IMG/VR virus record: IMGVR_UViG_3300027770_000195
Coordinates: 1 to 29,890 of that record
Direction: 5' to 3' (one strand)
Length of the DNA: 29,890 nucleotides
Source: a virus
Part shown: positions 8,341 to 16,208 of the stretch, one piece after another
Position numbering within the stretch: the first letter of the stretch is position 1
Layout: each line of letters starts with the position of its first letter
Notes under the pieces: model-generated
The model's database searches: none
The model's input: only the letters and a program-made list of their open reading frames with translations
Told to the model about the DNA's origin: nothing
Position numbers and translations under genes: made by a program

Positions 8341-11300
8341 TTAGACGTCGGTTTTGCCGTAGAGTCGGAAAGGGATTGCGATGGATTTGACGCTGTAAAT
8401 GTTCAACGCACCGGTGGTAGTGGTAACCACAGGCTGCATGGTAATGGAGTGGCGGCGCAAGCGAGCCTTCTGCGTGAACGATTGCGTAAGCCCCGCTTGG
8501 AATCCGGCAGTGTTACATCGAATACCTGGCAGCGTAGAGTAATCCTCGCGATATGGGTCGAGGAAGTTGTTCCCGGAGTTGTTGGTGACGTAGGTTCCGC
8601 TGCCATAGATGTAGTAGGCCGTGCGGCTCTTGGTCTCGTTTGTGGCAATCGGGTAAGACTCATTCACGCCGTCAAAGTTGGCCGTGATGGAATAAGTCGG
8701 ATTCCATGAGGAAAACTCAAACTGCAGGTTGGTCCACTGCTTGTGTTCGACGCTGTTGTTTGTTGGGTTTGCTTGAGAATAGGGGTTTTTGTCACCGCTA
8801 TGGCCCCGGAAGGATACCGAGGTGGCAATCTGTTGGATCGTGCCTACGCGATTGCGGTCCTGCAGTGCCTGGTAGTCGAAGTTGTGGATGAACCCGCTGT
8901 TGTCAGCCCAGCAGAGCGTGTCTGTGCCAGCGACCACCAGGCGAGTGTAATACCGTGGAACAAGCAGCGAGCCTTCCCAGTATCCTTCCCACGCCTGATT
9001 CAGGAAGTTGTAGACCAGGGTGCGTTGGTTTGTCCCGTCTCCACCTTCCACCGGGACGCTCAGGATGTAGCGGTTGTTGTAGTAGGCCCCACATGACTTT
9101 TCCCAGTTGGCTTGGTCGATCTCTTCGATGACATCCTGAATCGGATCTGACAACGGCAGCACCACCGACTGGCTGATACCAAACTCGGTCTGCTTGAGAC
9201 TGATTACACCACGCTGCGACAGGAAGACGATGTCTGAACCTGTGGACGCAATAGACGCCTGGCTGATGCATCCAAACTCTCGGGTAACCTCAGTGAGCCG
9301 GGTAGTCGACAGGTCGCCGTAAAGGTTCTCCACAGCAAGAATGCTGCGTTCCTTGAAGACTATCAGCGTGGTCGTGTTGAACGGGTACAGGGCCACTACA
9401 GCGTCATTGGCACCGGTGTTGAGCTTGAACTCATTCAAGATCGGGCTGTAGTGCAGCGGATCCAGCACGTCGGACACTGCCAGGTAGTCGGGACCGTAGA
9501 GCAGCAGCAGGCGGTTCTGAAAGTACAGGCCCTCACGGCCAGCAGGGACGTTTGCACCGGAGGCAGAGGACTTCTTGATCGTGCCAGTAATAGTGTCAGA
9601 CGTGATCTCGGTGAGAGTCGACGGCTTGGGTACGGTCACAACCACTGACGTAGCGGTATGCCCCGGGTTGGTGATAGTGACCGCGGTGACCTTGCCGTCA
9701 GTGATTGTAGTGGTTGCGGTTGCGCCTGTTACGCCGGTTATTACCGGGACTGGTGCGGTCACGTAACCAGCGCCTTGGTTGACAATGGTCAATGCAGTTA
9801 CACCAGTCGAAGTACCAGCAGGAGGGGCAACTATGACCGTTGGAGGCGTAGCGTACCCTGTTCCAGGTGTTACTACGGTAAACCCAGTAACCTTGCCTCC
9901 AGAGACGGTTGCTGTAGCCACAGCGCCAACTCCTCCTCCGCCTGAAAATGAAACACCCGGAGCTGTGGCGTAACCAGCACCACCGATTCCAAGAGTGATT
10001 GAAGTAACCGATCCGCTTGCAACAACTGCTGTCCCGGTTGCAGTAACTGCACTGGCTGTTGCGGTTATGGTAGCGACTGCCGCCGTGTTGAGCGAATCAA
10101 GCTCCTCGGAAGATCCGCTAAACAACTTCAGCGAGTTCTTATCGGTGGGGAATACGTAGTAGATTCCGTTTGCAACACCTGCGCTTACATTGCTGATTGT
10201 CACCTGATCACCAGCAACGAACGGATGGTTCGGGACCGTGATCGTGTCGTCCGTATTTGATGACGCTACGATAGCGTTCACCGATGCAATCCGGTTGAAA
10301 CCGTTATCAAGCGCCGATACAGGCACACCAGCATTGTAGGATGCCTCCATCATCAACGGTAGGCCGTCGTTATAGAAGTCGCTGACGCCTTGCGTTACGT
10401 CGTACCCGGTGGTGTTGTTCGACAGCTCAAAGTAGTACCGGTTTGAACTAGTGAGGCCTGATGAAAGAGCAACCGGAGATGATCCGGTTTGAGCGGATCC
10501 CTGGGATAAGTGTAACGTGCAGACTCCTCCGCCCTTCACGTTCACGAACATTGCGAAGCCTTGTCCGGCTGTGGTCGATGCCACCTTCCACAGGTTTGGT
10601 GCTACACCAACCTGCACTACTCCAATCCGATCACCGGACTCCATGTCTGGCGGGACGTGCAGCGTCACCGTGCTGTTGGTCGAATTGACATCAGCGCCGG
10701 TGAAGTAGTACCGGGCATTACCGGGTCGCAGCATCACCACCGCATTGGTGGCCTGCATCAGCCGCACCGGGCTGTAGATGTCGTGCCCGTTTAGCGGGAT
10801 CTCCAGGTTCGACTGGTTGGGTCGTACCAGATACATCCGGCCCTGACCGCCATCTTCTGTTGCCAATGTACGGGCCTCGTTAGTGGCCACAACTAGGGCT
10901 TGGTAGCCGGTGTCAGGATCGCGGAAAGGCAGCACACCGAGGATGTCGGTGAAGGCATCTGTGGAGCTGTAAAACTGAACGTTCTTGTTTACCGGCGGTC
11001 CAGCAAACGAGATTGCCGCGGTCGACATTGAGACGTTGGTGTTTTCATCCAGAATGCATCTGGTGCCATTAGGGAACACCAATGAGTTTATGCTTTTATC
11101 GGAGCAAACGATGGATCCGGCAGGGATAGTGGTTCCGCTCACTCCCACCGCTGTTGCAGAGCTTGAGGTGACCGTGACCGTCCTGGTCGACGTGGTCCAT
11201 TTACCGCCCCACTTAGGCTGCACAATGCCCCACCTGTTTGTGATGAGCTGGTTCTGGAAGATCCTGTTGATCGCCTGGCTGACGTACTGCGCCGGCACCT

Positions 11301-11373
11301 GGGCGGGATCTAGGCGCGAGATGACTCCCTTGAAGCCATCGTCGACCGACATGATCTCGGGTAAGTCGGGCAT
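8341..11373 (-). CDS. Large tail protein (tail-tube/nozzle-like, with repeat insertion)
   Basis: A 1010-residue protein from the ATG at 11373, one base after the upstream stop. A TTG at 11391 would add six residues. The N-terminus (DLPEIMSVDDGFKGVISRLD, then PAQYVSQAINRIFQNQLITN) resembles large tail proteins of short-tailed phages. The middle (about 450-585) carries three Gly-Tyr repeats (GGAGYATAPGVSFSG, PGTGYATPPTVIVAP, QGAGYVTAPVPVITG), a beta-repeat insertion found in phage tail proteins. After that come propeller-like segments (GLYFQNRLLLLYGPDYLAVS, FKERSILAVENLYGD, VIFLSQRG-like FLSQRGVISL, YNNRYILSVPV). Placement right after the adaptor-like gene matches a T7 gp12-type nozzle. That is analogy, not proven homology. 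Confidence 0.75.
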   Translation of the reverse strand: MPDLPEIMSVDDGFKGVISRLDPAQVPAQYVSQAINRIFQNQLITNRWGIVQPKWGGKWTTSTRTVTVTSSSATAVGVSGTTIPAGSIVCSDKSINSLVFPNGTRCILDENTNVSMSTAAISFAGPPVNKNVQFYSSTDAFTDILGVLPFRDPDTGYQALVVATNEARTLATEDGGQGRMYLVRPNQSNLEIPLNGHDIYSPVRLMQATNAVVMLRPGNARYYFTGADVNSTNSTVTLHVPPDMESGDRIGVVQVGVAPNLWKVASTTAGQGFAMFVNVKGGGVCTLHLSQGSAQTGSSPVALSSGLTSSNRYYFELSNNTTGYDVTQGVSDFYNDGLPLMMEASYNAGVPVSALDNGFNRIASVNAIVASSNTDDTITVPNHPFVAGDQVTISNVSAGVANGIYYVFPTDKNSLKLFSGSSEELDSLNTAAVATITATASAVTATGTAVVASGSVTSITLGIGGAGYATAPGVSFSGGGGVGAVATATVSGGKVTGFTVVTPGTGYATPPTVIVAPPAGTSTGVTALTIVNQGAGYVTAPVPVITGVTGATATTTITDGKVTAVTITNPGHTATSVVVTVPKPSTLTEITSDTITGTIKKSSASGANVPAGREGLYFQNRLLLLYGPDYLAVSDVLDPLHYSPILNEFKLNTGANDAVVALYPFNTTTLIVFKERSILAVENLYGDLSTTRLTEVTREFGCISQASIASTGSDIVFLSQRGVISLKQTEFGISQSVVLPLSDPIQDVIEEIDQANWEKSCGAYYNNRYILSVPVEGGDGTNQRTLVYNFLNQAWEGYWEGSLLVPRYYTRLVVAGTDTLCWADNSGFIHNFDYQALQDRNRVGTIQQIATSVSFRGHSGDKNPYSQANPTNNSVEHKQWTNLQFEFSSWNPTYSITANFDGVNESYPIATNETKSRTAYYIYGSGTYVTNNSGNNFLDPYREDYSTLPGIRCNTAGFQAGLTQSFTQKARLRRHSITMQPVVTTTTGALNIYSVKSIAIPFRLYGKTDV

Positions 11374-11374
11374 A

Positions 11375-12298
11375 TTATCTACCGGGGACAATTATCTGGC
11401 GCACATACTTCTCTTGGAGAGCTACCTTGTCGATCTCCTTGGTCAGCTCGACCTCACCGAGCTCAAGGAAGGTGTTCCCGAGGTCGATCTTGCCATCCAC
11501 TCGGAGCATCTGGCCGGCGGCCTTGAGGCTGCACACCTCACAGAACCTGTACGGGAAAGCATAAGCAGTAGCCTCGCCGGCAGTCGACAGCAGCGGAGGG
11601 GATTTGCGGAACTCGATCCAGACGTACGGAAGCTGCTCACCAATCAGGATACCGTAATCGGTGAGCGTGTAGGCTGGCTCATGCTGCCTCCAGGTTATCC
11701 GGGGGTCAGCAGGCCACACACTGAATGTCTCGCCAATCTCGACAGCCCGGGTAGTCCCGCTTGGGTTGAGCTGTTGGTTGATGTAGCGCAGGAACTTGTT
11801 GAGCCGGCCCCAGTAGACAGCGTTGGTGGGAACAGTTCCGGCGGAAGCAGTCGCAAAGAGCTGGTAGTATTCCTGGTCCTCAGGATACAGCACGATGTCG
11901 CCGATGTTGTAGACGGTCGTCGTGTCCCAGGTCGCAGTGCTTCCGTAGCTCGGCTGTGCCAGCCCCCAGTATTGGGAGTTCAGTGTACCTCCAGGTCCGT
12001 TGAGAGTCGGAGGGTTGTTGGAGTTGATGGCCCCAACGTACTGGTAGTACTTCTGCTCGGTGGGGTAGTAGACCACCATGCCACCGGAGTAGACCTGCGC
12101 CGAGCTGTAGTTGGCCGCAAAGAACTCCTGCTGATACACGGTCTGCTCGGGCCAGTTGAAACACTCCCAGGCGCTCCTCAGTGACATGGAGATGAACGTA
12201 CGGAAGAGATTAGACTCCTCGGTCGTTAGCGATGAGAAAACGCGACCAGTGAGCTCACAGGCACGCTGCAGTACATAGTCGTAGGTGACGGTTCTCAT
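11375..12298 (-). CDS. Head-tail adaptor-like protein with two carbohydrate-binding-like repeats
   Basis: A 307-residue protein. The ATG at 12298 was chosen because it forms ATGA with the stop of the 82-residue gene. The N-terminus (TYDYVLQRACELTGRVFSSL, then NLFRTFISMSLRSAWECFNW) and the C-terminus (FCEVCSLKAAGQMLRVDGKI) follow a pattern known for putative adaptor or tail proteins beside large tail genes. Two repeats sit in the middle, at about residues 69-113 and 129-166: each has Y-x-x-G-x-x-V-x-Y-x-x-x-x-x-Y-Y-Q and ends with YWG-L. This resembles the small CBM5/12 chitin-binding fold. Polysaccharide binding during adsorption is inferred. Confidence 0.7.
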   Translation of the reverse strand: MRTVTYDYVLQRACELTGRVFSSLTTEESNLFRTFISMSLRSAWECFNWPEQTVYQQEFFAANYSSAQVYSGGMVVYYPTEQKYYQYVGAINSNNPPTLNGPGGTLNSQYWGLAQPSYGSTATWDTTTVYNIGDIVLYPEDQEYYQLFATASAGTVPTNAVYWGRLNKFLRYINQQLNPSGTTRAVEIGETFSVWPADPRITWRQHEPAYTLTDYGILIGEQLPYVWIEFRKSPPLLSTAGEATAYAFPYRFCEVCSLKAAGQMLRVDGKIDLGNTFLELGEVELTKEIDKVALQEKYVRQIIVPGR

Positions 12299-12543
12299 TT
12301 CCAAGCCTTACAGGACCAATATTTAGCGGAGAGTTTAGTACCGGGGTTGTCGCAGCCGTGACGGGCGTTGAAGCTCTTTTTGTTGTCCGGGATGTGCTTC
12401 TTGATGCTCATGCCCGGGTCGCCGAAACGCACCAGGGCAACCTTATTACCCTCCTTAGCGAGCACCGCGGACTTCTTGCTTTCGCCAGGAGTGGCCTTGG
12501 GCTTGTTATAGCCTGCAAACTTTTGGCCGCGGTAGGTGATCAT
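12295..12543 (-). CDS. Conserved small phage protein
   Basis: An 82-residue, Lys-rich protein beginning MITYRGQKFAGYNKPKATPG, with an internal KEGNKVALVRFGDPGM and a C-terminus FNARHGCDNPGTKLSAKYWS followed by CKAW. I recall this ending (ARHxC...K..A.YWSC..W) from many phage and prophage small proteins of unknown role. The start at 12543 overlaps the lipoprotein gene stop by ATGA; upstream in-frame starts would run further into that gene. High Lys content could allow nucleic acid or membrane contact, but no function is supported. Confidence 0.75.
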   Translation of the reverse strand: MITYRGQKFAGYNKPKATPGESKKSAVLAKEGNKVALVRFGDPGMSIKKHIPDNKKSFNARHGCDNPGTKLSAKYWSCKAWK

Positions 12544-12761
12544 CGCTTGGGTAGTACATACCAACCAGCCGGAAGAACCACTCGGGATGGCCCCACTAGC
12601 TTCTTGTTACTGTCGAAAGAGTAGACGCTAGCCTTAGTAGGCTCGGCCAGCATCACCGGATCACCGTTTGGCACCAGGGCCACCTTGGTCACCTGGCAGC
12701 CCAGGCAGATCAGCAATGCGGTCAGCCAGATCGTTCTTGAGGGCTTTGGGAGCGTTACCAT
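12540..12761 (-). CDS. Small predicted lipoprotein, candidate outer-membrane spanin-like protein
   Basis: From the ATG at 12761 the protein begins MVTLPKPSRTIWLTALLICL followed by GC: basic N-region, hydrophobic core and a lipobox ending L-G-C, a typical lipoprotein signal. In-frame ATG at 12770 and GTG at 12788 are alternatives. The mature part is about 52 residues (KVALVPNGDPVMLAEP, VLPAGWYVLP). Its first 101 bases overlap, out of frame, a 57-codon ORF that itself follows two small membrane proteins. Nested lipoproteins are the hallmark of Rz/Rz1 spanins, but the partner ORF lacks a clear membrane anchor, so the lysis role remains inference. Confidence 0.6.
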   Translation of the reverse strand: MVTLPKPSRTIWLTALLICLGCQVTKVALVPNGDPVMLAEPTKASVYSFDSNKKLVGPSRVVLPAGWYVLPKR

Positions 12762-12834
12762 GTTGCACATCGGTAGGTGGTGTTTCACGGAGCCAGTCCA
12801 ACAGAGCCTTGAGGATCTGATAGATCCAGTTCAC
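12661..12834 (-). CDS. Small 57-residue protein overlapping the lipoprotein gene
   Basis: A GTG at 12834 in a GTGA overlap with the stop of the 65-residue membrane protein opens a 57-residue frame: an amphipathic helix (NWIYQILKALLDWLRE) followed by TPPTDVQHGNAPKALKNDLA, then a Gly/Pro-rich tail (LPGLPGDQGGPGAKR). The pattern ILKALLDWLR-TPPT resembles small proteins I know from environmental phages. It fills a space otherwise left non-coding and shares about 100 bases with the lipoprotein gene in another frame. Function unknown; a lysis or membrane-associated role is suggested only by position. Confidence 0.55.
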   Translation of the reverse strand: MNWIYQILKALLDWLRETPPTDVQHGNAPKALKNDLADRIADLPGLPGDQGGPGAKR

Positions 12835-13028
12835 TCGGGTTTCTTAATTTGGGGCACCTCGGTGGCGTCCTTAGCCCAGATCAAACCAATGCCAGCGGTG
12901 ACCGCTGCAATGGTCGTAGTTAGATCGACATTAGTGCCCGGGTCACCATCGAAGATGGCCTTCAAAGCCCCACCAACAGCGACCAGGATTGCACCTACAC
13001 CGGCGAGAGTTGTTTTCGTGTTTTTCAT
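12831..13028 (-). CDS. Small two-helix membrane protein, holin candidate
   Basis: A 65-residue protein with two hydrophobic stretches (TLAGVGAILVAVGGALKAIF, about residues 7-26, and LTTTIAAVTAGIGLIWA, about 36-52), separated by an acidic turn (DGDPGTNVD), and a charged C-terminus. Proteins of this shape, with the end GLIWAKDA, are frequent in phages near lysis genes. It overlaps the upstream 56-residue membrane protein by ATGA and the downstream 57-codon ORF by GTGA. Holin function is plausible but not shown; a head- or tail-associated membrane protein is the alternative. Confidence 0.65.
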   Translation of the reverse strand: MKNTKTTLAGVGAILVAVGGALKAIFDGDPGTNVDLTTTIAAVTAGIGLIWAKDATEVPQIKKPE

Positions 13029-13195
13029 TTGGATTTAAATAAGCGATATGCTCCGTAGCAGGCACAAACTAAGCCAACCACGGCTGTGATAAGCCTTACC
13101 CAGTCAGTGAGCACCGGAATAAACGAAACAGCGGTGGCACCTGCCGCTGCTGCTAGGGATAGTCCAGGGCTGGTGCTGCTGTTCGTTGGTTCCAT
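13025..13195 (-). CDS. Very small membrane protein, holin-like
   Basis: A 56-residue frame, ATG at 13195 (TAATG overlap with the stop of the 115-residue gene) to TGA at 13025 (ATGA overlap with the next gene). The N-terminus is Ser/Thr/Pro-rich (MEPTNSSTSPG). Then follow a moderately hydrophobic stretch (LSLAAAAGATAVSFIPVL) and a stronger one (VRLITAVVGLVCACYGAYRL) with a basic end (FKSK). The perfect coupling on both sides and the membrane topology support a real gene. Two adjacent small membrane proteins could be a holin/antiholin pair. Confidence 0.6.
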   Translation of the reverse strand: MEPTNSSTSPGLSLAAAAGATAVSFIPVLTDWVRLITAVVGLVCACYGAYRLFKSK

Positions 13196-13542
13196 TACTC
13201 GGATTTAGGCTGGACGGCTTCAACCACCGGCACCCACGGCAACGGCAGCGTAACCACCGGAGGATTGATCTGATCGTTGATCTGCTGCGTCACGTTCGCC
13301 TCGATGGCCGCTTGATCGACTCCATTGGCGTAGCACCAACCAAGCACCTGCTCTTGCGTCAGATCCTCGTAAGGCGTGAAGCTACCAGTCGGCGGAGCGA
13401 ACGAGCAGGAGCCGTAGCAGGTGCCGCTGTAGGTTTCGTCAGTGCCGTTGCAACGCCAGTCGGCGGTGATTACGACATCGGTGAGGGAGCCTTCGGTGGG
13501 CTTAACGAGAAGGCGTTCGATGATCCAGAGGATGGTAGACAT
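13195..13542 (-). CDS. DUF7936-like conserved phage protein
   Basis: A 115-residue protein. The core LTDVVITADWRCNGTDETYS plus GTCYGS (about 20-45), then FTPYEDLTQEQVLGWCY (about 55-71) and NPPVVTLPLPW (about 92-102) match a family I know as DUF7936. It is common in phages and prophages near tail-fibre or lysis genes (T/D-V-V-x-x-x-x-W-R, G-T-D-x-T-Y-S-G, F-x-P-Y-x-D-L-T-x-E-x-V-L-G-W). Biochemical function is unknown; the position between the fibre-like gene and the membrane protein pair is typical. Four Cys in the core are not arranged as an obvious zinc site. Confidence 0.75.
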   Translation of the reverse strand: MSTILWIIERLLVKPTEGSLTDVVITADWRCNGTDETYSGTCYGSCSFAPPTGSFTPYEDLTQEQVLGWCYANGVDQAAIEANVTQQINDQINPPVVTLPLPWVPVVEAVQPKSE

Positions 13543-13553
13543 AGTCGTTTAAA

Positions 13554-14198
13554 TTAGGCGGCTGCGATTGTGGTGATAGTGCCAGAGCTTCCACGGAACT
13601 TCAGCGCACCGGCTTCGACGTAGAGTTGACCCATTCCAGCGGGTGAAGTGCTTGGAGCAGTAGCATTAGCAAGACCGAGAACTTTAGCGGCAGAGGTTCC
13701 AAACGTAGTAACTCCGATGCCGACGTTGCCTGTGGAGTCTATACGGAGACGCTCAGTGTTGTTAGTTCCAAACAAAAGCGCGGCATTGTAGAAATTGTTG
13801 AAGAAGATTTCGTCAGTTGTGTTATTACCTTGAATTAAAAAGCCATTTGAGCTTGCAGAAGCAGTGCGAATACGCGCAATTGTCTGAAAACCAGCAGCAC
13901 CAGTTCCTGCAAAATCAGCGGCAATTCCAGTTGTGGCTATGACTTGAAAAGTGTTTGCCGGTGTCGCCGTACCAATACCCACCCGATTGTTCGTCGTGTC
14001 CACCTTCAACACGTTCGTATCCACCGTCAGATCGCCGGTGATGGTGGCGGAGGCGAGGGTGGCGGTGCCTCCAGAGCCTAGGATCTGGTTGGTGGTGATC
14101 TTCTTTGTGACGCCTCCAGAGTCGACCACAGGCAACACATCGGTGGCCGGTGTAAGGACTGAGATTGCTGTTAGCTGTGAAATCTTAAGGTCTGCCAT
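13554..14198 (-). CDS. Fibre-like structural protein
   Basis: A 214-residue, Thr/Ala/Gly-rich, beta-type protein. The N-terminal segment [20 protein letters not shown] is a recurrent tail-fibre or head-fibre start (adaptor region). It is followed by [20 protein letters not shown] and later [20 protein letters not shown], two copies of the D-T/S-x-x-x-V-G-I-G repeat seen in trimeric phage fibres. The C-terminus [18 protein letters not shown] is also fibre-type. It is preceded by the TAA stop of the 79-residue gene with one base between. Head fibre or tail fibre cannot be decided. Confidence 0.7.
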   Translation of the reverse strand: MADLKISQLTAISVLTPATDVLPVVDSGGVTKKITTNQILGSGGTATLASATITGDLTVDTNVLKVDTTNNRVGIGTATPANTFQVIATTGIAADFAGTGAAGFQTIARIRTASASSNGFLIQGNNTTDEIFFNNFYNAALLFGTNNTERLRIDSTGNVGIGVTTFGTSAAKVLGLANATAPSTSPAGMGQLYVEAGALKFRGSSGTITTIAAA

Positions 14199-14199
14199 A

Positions 14200-14439
14200 T
14201 TATTGGATTGCTAGGACTAGTTTGCCGCCGTCTTCCTGTACGAGGAAGTCACCGGCTTGTGTGAGTAAAGAGTCGAATGTTCCGAAAGTGATGACGAGCT
14301 GCCCCGAGTCTTCCTGTACCAGGTACTCGCCGCTCTCGCACAGGATGACCACGCGCTCGATAGGAGGATCAGGCGGAATGCCACCAGCACCAATGCGCTG
14401 GCTGCTTCCAAGTCCTAGTCCTAGTCCAAGGCGTGCCAT
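14200..14439 (-). CDS. Small repeat protein with two GxxLVQED-G-x-LV units
   Basis: A 79-residue protein from the ATG at 14439, two bases after the upstream stop (a far upstream in-frame start would overlap that gene). After an unusual N-terminus, [17 protein letters not shown], come two beta repeats in the second half: [16 protein letters not shown] and [16 protein letters not shown]. Short LxQEDGxxL repeats occur in small phage proteins close to fibre genes. Function unknown; a small virion or fibre-attachment protein fits the place. Confidence 0.65.
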   Translation of the reverse strand: MARLGLGLGLGSSQRIGAGGIPPDPPIERVVILCESGEYLVQEDSGQLVITFGTFDSLLTQAGDFLVQEDGGKLVLAIQ

Positions 14440-14441
14440 TG

Positions 14442-14696
14442 TTAGCCGTACTTGCGGTTGTAGGCCACCACAGAGCCACTTGAAATCGTGATCGAGGTCC
14501 ACACACCCGGGAGCTCATCACCGGCCTGTAGCGTCACGCCGGCAGGAAAATTGGTGATGTTGGACACGGTCGCCCCGAGGATGGTGATCTCAAGCGCGTG
14601 GATGGCCTGGAAGTTGCCAGTCACAGTGCCAGACGCACTCGAGATGTACCGGCCACCGTATTCGCCGGCGAGCTGACGATTAGATCCAACATTCAT
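14442..14696 (-). CDS. Small head-associated beta protein
   Basis: An 84-residue beta-rich protein with NFQAIHALEITILGATVSNI and LQAGDELPGVWTSITISSGS followed by VVAYN. The pattern F-x-A-I...L/V-x-x-x-x-G-x-x-L-P-G-x-x-T-x-I-x-x-x-S-G-x-V-x-A-Y recurs in small phage proteins encoded close downstream of major capsid genes, where decoration or spike-type roles are suspected. It overlaps the stop of the 128-residue gene by ATGA. Function is inferred from position only. Confidence 0.65.
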   Translation of the reverse strand: MNVGSNRQLAGEYGGRYISSASGTVTGNFQAIHALEITILGATVSNITNFPAGVTLQAGDELPGVWTSITISSGSVVAYNRKYG

Positions 14697-15079
14697 AATG
14701 GGAACTTTTGACTGCTTCTTTTGGCTCCTTCAAACCCAACTTGCAAGCGTGTACCTCCCGATTTCACACGCACCTCGGGATTGTCGCGCTCGACCTCTCG
14801 CAGGAACTGCGAATCCTTCCAGCAGCCGTAGCCTAGCTTGTGGCCCCAATAATGGTACAGTGTGGGGTCGACACGCATTCGGAGTCGACCGATGCCATCG
14901 ACAGACTTGAAGTCATTGATGGAGGTCTGCTTGGCTATTTTCTGCTGCTGGATGCCAGCATTGACCCACTCTTTGCGGTAGCCGGACTTGAACTCATTGA
15001 CCACCTGGTTGCGTAGATCGCCTGGGAGATCGTCCAGGGCATTTGCAATGAATGTCGAGATGGAGTTGGGATTGGACAT
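14693..15079 (-). CDS. Conserved phage protein of unknown function
   Basis: A 128-residue protein that follows the capsid terminator. Segments DDLPGDLRNQVVNEFKSGY (15-34), VDGIGRLRMRVDPTLYHYWG (about 60-79) and GYGCWKDSQFLREVERDNPE (about 83-102) resemble a family of uncharacterised phage proteins (GxxRxRVDPxxYHYWG). The YHYWG and CW motifs are striking, but no catalytic role can be assigned. It is the first gene after the terminator, so it probably depends on read-through or on its own promoter, which I could not recognise. Confidence 0.7.
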   Translation of the reverse strand: MSNPNSISTFIANALDDLPGDLRNQVVNEFKSGYRKEWVNAGIQQQKIAKQTSINDFKSVDGIGRLRMRVDPTLYHYWGHKLGYGCWKDSQFLREVERDNPEVRVKSGGTRLQVGFEGAKRSSQKFPL

Positions 15080-15084
15080 GATTC

Positions 15085-15127
15085 AAAAAAGAAGGGAGGC
15101 CCCCGGAAATTTCCAGTAGCCTCCCCC
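15085..15127 (-). terminator. Rho-independent terminator after the major capsid gene
   Basis: On the minus strand, a GGGAGGC arm (15125-15119) pairs with GCCTCCC (15100-15094). Within the loop, GGAAATTTCC can form a second small helix. The structure is followed by TTCTTTTTT (down to 15085). It begins 17 bases after the capsid stop codon, so it ends or attenuates the packaging/head transcript. Confidence 0.8.
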
Positions 15128-15143
15128 AATTTGCAACTAAAGA

Positions 15144-16205
15144 TTAGGTTGTCGGATCGAACATACCCATGCCGTTCGGATTTTTAACACACAGACCAGC
15201 AATGGCCTGAATCAAACGGCCCTCACCGCCACCGTTGTTGGGCAGCACAGTGACCTCAGGCAGCTTAGCGTAACGGATCTCAACCATGTCCATCGGGACC
15301 ACGTAGCCTTTGATGGCACCGCCATCCGTAGCGCTGTAGTCAAATGCTCCAGCATTCAAAGCATTTACCCATACGTCGGGGTGTAATACAAGCCGACCGA
15401 AGTCGCCCTCGAAAATATCGATTGACGCCTTGAAAGTGTCAGATCCGAGTTCTTGGTTAAAGGTGCGAACAGCGGTCGCAGCGATTGTGTTAGTGTTAGT
15501 CGTAACGGCAGTGGTGCTGGCCGTCAGATTGGTAAACGCACGCTTGAGATTGGCTCCCAAGAAACAATCGTAATCGCGGAAAGTTCCAGTAGCCGAGTAA
15601 ATCGCCGTAAGAACATTCTGAACAGTGGCTTCAGTAAACGAAGCAGTGGCCGTGGTAGAACGGGCACCGGATGCTGGCGCAAACGAAGAGGTGGGGGCAC
15701 CAGTGCCAGTCGAATTAGTGGTTTTAATCCACTGACCCAACGAGCTAGTCAGATACGCATTTGTTCCATCATCGTTTTTAATTGCCTGATTTGTGCACAG
15801 GAAAGTGCTTTCCATTTTGCGTTTCAGCTCAATGAGGCGCTTGCTGATGCCGTTGGCAATTTCACCGCCGTTACCAACGCCAGCGACGTTCTGGGTGTTG
15901 GCAATGAAGCCGATACGTAGATCGTTACGGAACACCTGGGCATTGTTGCTCAGGCGGGTACGGTTAGGAACCGGGTTAACCGGGCTACCAGGACTACCAG
16001 CAGTGTAGGTCACGTCAGTGCCGTCAACGATACCACCAGGCGCTGGCGTAGCATAGTTGTCGACCTGCCAGGAGAACACCATGTTCCCAAGGTCTTTGCC
16101 CTTGGGGGCCATAGACACGAACGGGGTCGACTTCTGGTCGACGATGGCAATGTAGTCAGCGAGTTCCTCGCGGATACCGACTTGGTTAGGTTGGAGTAGT
16201 GGCAT
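15144..16205 (-). CDS. Major capsid protein, DUF5309-like (HK97-fold)
   Basis: A 353-residue protein. The N-terminus shows the typical pattern of this capsid group: VGIREELADYIAIVDQKSTP, then FVSMAPKG and FSWQVDNYATP (about residues 8-53), followed by SNNAQVFRNDLRIGF and NTQNVAGVG (about 84-112). The helix of about 117-135 (EIANGISKRLIELKRKMEST) fits the long spine helix of an HK97 fold. The C-terminal half contains VWVNALNAGAFDYSATDGGA and EIRYAKLPEVTVLPN. It is three bases downstream of the scaffold gene and upstream of a terminator, as expected for a highly expressed capsid gene. The family call is from recognition of the pattern. Confidence 0.9.
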   Translation of the reverse strand: MPLLQPNQVGIREELADYIAIVDQKSTPFVSMAPKGKDLGNMVFSWQVDNYATPAPGGIVDGTDVTYTAGSPGSPVNPVPNRTRLSNNAQVFRNDLRIGFIANTQNVAGVGNGGEIANGISKRLIELKRKMESTFLCTNQAIKNDDGTNAYLTSSLGQWIKTTNSTGTGAPTSSFAPASGARSTTATASFTEATVQNVLTAIYSATGTFRDYDCFLGANLKRAFTNLTASTTAVTTNTNTIAATAVRTFNQELGSDTFKASIDIFEGDFGRLVLHPDVWVNALNAGAFDYSATDGGAIKGYVVPMDMVEIRYAKLPEVTVLPNNGGGEGRLIQAIAGLCVKNPNGMGMFDPTT

Positions 16206-16208
16206 AGG

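Noticed and set aside
10985-12184. Long open frame of 399 codons on the plus strand
   Set aside because: It lies antisense to two well supported tail genes, has no recognisable domain, and its composition mirrors the third-codon pattern of the opposite strand.
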